From positions 45,631,083-45,695,082 of the forward strand of contig CM070874.1 in assembly GCA_036365515.1 (NCBI GenBank): a stretch of DNA of 64,000 nucleotides. Reading direction: 5' to 3'. Under the pieces are notes generated by a model, which was not told where the DNA came from, did no database searches, and was given only the letters and a program-made list of their open reading frames with translations. Every line of letters starts with the position of its first letter. Position 1 is the stretch's first letter. This document shows, piece after piece, positions 61,866 to 64,000 of the stretch. Both the position numbers and the translations under genes were made by a program. Source of the DNA: Torymus aiolomorphi. Taxonomy: Eukaryota > Arthropoda > Insecta > Hymenoptera > Torymidae.

Positions 61866-62700
61866 GTCGCCGGGGAGAGGCAGCGAGGCTCGGCTGCTCT
61901 TTTCCGCTGCAGCCTCGGGAAAGCCGAGAGTCTCCCGCCTCGGGACAATCACATCCTCTTCTCTCCGCGCTCGGAGCACACTCCCTTTTCCGCTGCTCTT
62001 GCACTGCGCGGCCTGCACCGGCAGGCACCGTCCCCGCGATTCGCCGGGCCCACGGCCGATCGCGGTCGTTATCGGCGAGCTGGCAACCCTCCGCGCATGC
62101 GCGCGCCCTTCCACGAGCGACAGGTGCGTCACGAGCGCGCGCGCAGGTCCGCTACAGGAGGAGGCCCTGGAAGCACTACTAGCAGACCGCGCGCCCGCCG
62201 AGAGACGGTGGCGGTGCGGCGCAGCGGAGAGAAAGAGACTGGCGTGCGCGCGGCGGCGGAGGCGGCGCGGCCCAGCCGTGTGCGGTCTGCGTGTCCAGTT
62301 AGCTCTTGCGCGGCCCGCGCCAGCAGGCGAGCAGCGCGAGAGCTGTACGGTAAAACGGGCCCCACTCCGCGCGCGGCTGACCTACAATCTCGCGGAGGCG
62401 CTGCGCGCGAACCGAGAGGGAGAGAGACGGAGAGACGCCTCTCCGGGCAGCGGACTCCTCTAGCTCTTGCCCGGAGCGAAAAAACTGCCGGAGAAAGAGC
62501 AGGCTGCTCGAGATTTTGCTCTAGCTCTGTGCCAACGTCCTCGTCCTTCGCTCGCACGATCTTTGCTGTTTTTGCTTACCGTCGTTTGCCCTCTCCGCGG
62601 CTGACGCGAAAATGGGGAGTCGGCGACGGGAGAAGATTTGCACGGGAAGATCGCCATTCGATTTGCCATACTGGCCAGCTATCGACTCTTCTCTATTATG
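61866..62700 (-). promoter_or_regulatory. Strong CpG-rich island, probable promoter and leader
   Basis: This is among the most CpG-rich stretches of the window, directly upstream of the candidate exon on the minus strand. It gives open frames of 142-212 codons in several frames on both strands, which is composition. No TATA box is evident. The transcription start is not determinable by eye. Confidence 0.5.
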
Positions 62701-63442
62701 TCTTTTCTTTTGTCTTTATTGTGGAAAGTCTGTAATTACCACGATTTGGGCCCGGCCTCTGCGCTATTGAAGCCGTTTTATGAAAACAGTTTATTGTCTT
62801 TTAAAATTTTTACGATACTTCCTTTCGATGTTCGTAAAACATCACAGTACGATCGTAAGGCTATTATAAAAATAATATTTATATATTTTGGATTCGTTTA
62901 TTACTATTATTGCCAACAGTTCATGCGCATTTAAAAAAGGATAAAATTTGATCCTATCATATGTGCTACCGCCATACTATAGAAAGATCATCTTAGTAAA
63001 GACTGAAATCATCTTGTCCACATAAATCTCTTCTTTTTCTAACTTTTCCTATAATATTTACAAATAATATTTGTACAGACCACGATTATTATGGTTCTCG
63101 TAAATTTTTATTTTTGATATTTTTAATTAAATTAATGAATTTGAATGAGAAAATTATATTTATTTTTTAAGTTAAAATGGTTACTGCTTATCCCTTTAGC
63201 GCCTACTAGGGCGTATTTATCCAAGCAGTTTCGGACACCGAAACTTGATTATAATGATCAAATAAAACGGATTTGAAACCTATCCAATGGTATCATTCGA
63301 GCTGAAAAAGAGTGGCTTGTATACAATTAAAATAAAATAATAATAATGATAATACTAATAATAATAATCGCTTTTGTTCCCGCAGATTCTTTTCTTTAAT
63401 TTAACGATTGGGCGTTCACATTTAACTCATTTTTTAATGAAA
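62701..63442. other. AT-rich non-coding DNA with (AAT)n
   Basis: AATAATAAT-type microsatellite at 63332-63368. No gene. Confidence 0.5.
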
Positions 63443-63722
63443 CTAGCAAAATCCAAACGCGCTGCACGCGTATACTATTTTGTTTTTGATGTTCTATGAT
63501 TGTCTTTTAATTAGTTTAAATGATAGGATAATTTTTCAAAGCATGAAAAAATTATTTTACACCACTCTAACCTCAAAATCATAACTTTAATATGATTATT
63601 CGGCTCTCGTGGTGTAAAATACGGTACGACACTGGTGCGTAAGGTGATTTTTACCGCATTCGACTTTTCGCACTCGCTTCGCTCGTGCGAAAAATGTCTC
63701 CTCCGGTAAATAATCACCTTCC
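63443..63722 (-). repeat. Dispersed repeat with two hairpins, longest copy
   Basis: Reverse complement matches 4495-4632 (through 63443-63554) and 44265-44418 (through 63554-63722). One hairpin is ATTTTACACCAC (63554-63565) with GTGGTGTAAAAT (63609-63620). The second, 63641-63720, pairs AAGGTGATTTTTACCG with CGGTAAATAATCACCTT, then TTTTCGCAC with GTGCGAAAA, around the loop TCGCTTCGCTC, the complement of the loop at 53 kb. Confidence 0.8.
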
Positions 63723-64000
63723 ACACCCGTATCGTAATTAATGTACTATTTCTTGCGAGAACATACCCTAGGTACCAAAGAGTTAAATATAACAAAATCT
63801 ATTAAAAAATCTGCCATTTTGGCGTTCCCAAAACTGTCAACAAATTATCAAATTATTTTCAATACATACCTAATAATAATAATAATAATAAAATTGCACA
63901 TGATTTTTTTCGTCCTTCATACCTTAAGTACCAAAAAAATGTCGAACTATTAAAATTACTTTTGAGACTCAGTTTTATTGTCATTAGCATTATTGCAAAA
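63723..64000. other. AT-rich non-coding DNA with (AAT)n
   Basis: AATAATAAT microsatellite at 63871-63892. Nothing else is supported. Confidence 0.5.

Noticed and set aside
61864..62735. 199- and 212-codon plus-strand frames in the CpG island
   Set aside because: Overlapping frames on both strands over the same GC-rich bases, Arg/Ala/Ser-rich, without domain character; they are explained by lack of A/T-rich stop codons.

Overview
The window looks like an insect nuclear genome, most likely a hymenopteran (parasitoid wasp, ant or bee). It is very AT-rich DNA broken every 2-5 kb by short patches dense in CG and CGCG. It carries an intact mariner transposase, many small inverted-repeat DNA elements and long microsatellites, and it is almost empty of exons. 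There are no operons or ribosome binding sites. The order is inferred from composition and TE content only.

Gene content is small. One long, confident coding exon lies on the minus strand at 6158-5040: 373 codons, good Kozak context, phase-0 GT donor. A short candidate first coding exon, MSTSSIFYKDKFS with a textbook GTGAGT donor, lies on the minus strand at 61865-61827 below a strong CpG-rich island. A weaker candidate leader exon lies on the minus strand at about 15124-14684; its last two codons would be ATG CAG, again phase 0. Same strand, same phase and the lack of exons between them suggest one large minus-strand gene with alternative promoters about 9 and 47 kb apart, sharing exons before position 1. 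This is a hypothesis. I do not recognise the gene family.

The other protein-coding gene is the transposase of a structurally complete mariner at 56081-57374: 28-bp TIRs, TA duplication, open frame, D,D34D triad.

The rest is non-coding (intron or intergenic). Its notable content is a large set of palindromic elements. These are a ~1-kb foldback (13200-14190); two abutting TTAA-bounded elements (25896-26470) and a third (49401-49727); two CACTG-ended elements with 2-bp duplications (28530-29294, which carries a tRNA-Ala-like relic, and 48238-48886, nested in one arm of the 47750-49098 palindrome); a 417-bp foldback (33897-34313); a composite inverted repeat with 28-bp units (34543-35640); a MITE-like element (35839-36061); two foldbacks built from 28-bp and 30-bp tandem units (42418-42684 and 42914-43682); and hairpins with the shared loop GAGCGAAGCGAG (53 and 63 kb, degenerate at 44 kb).

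The CpG-rich patches give open frames on both strands by composition alone. They are treated as candidate regulatory or promoter DNA, not genes.
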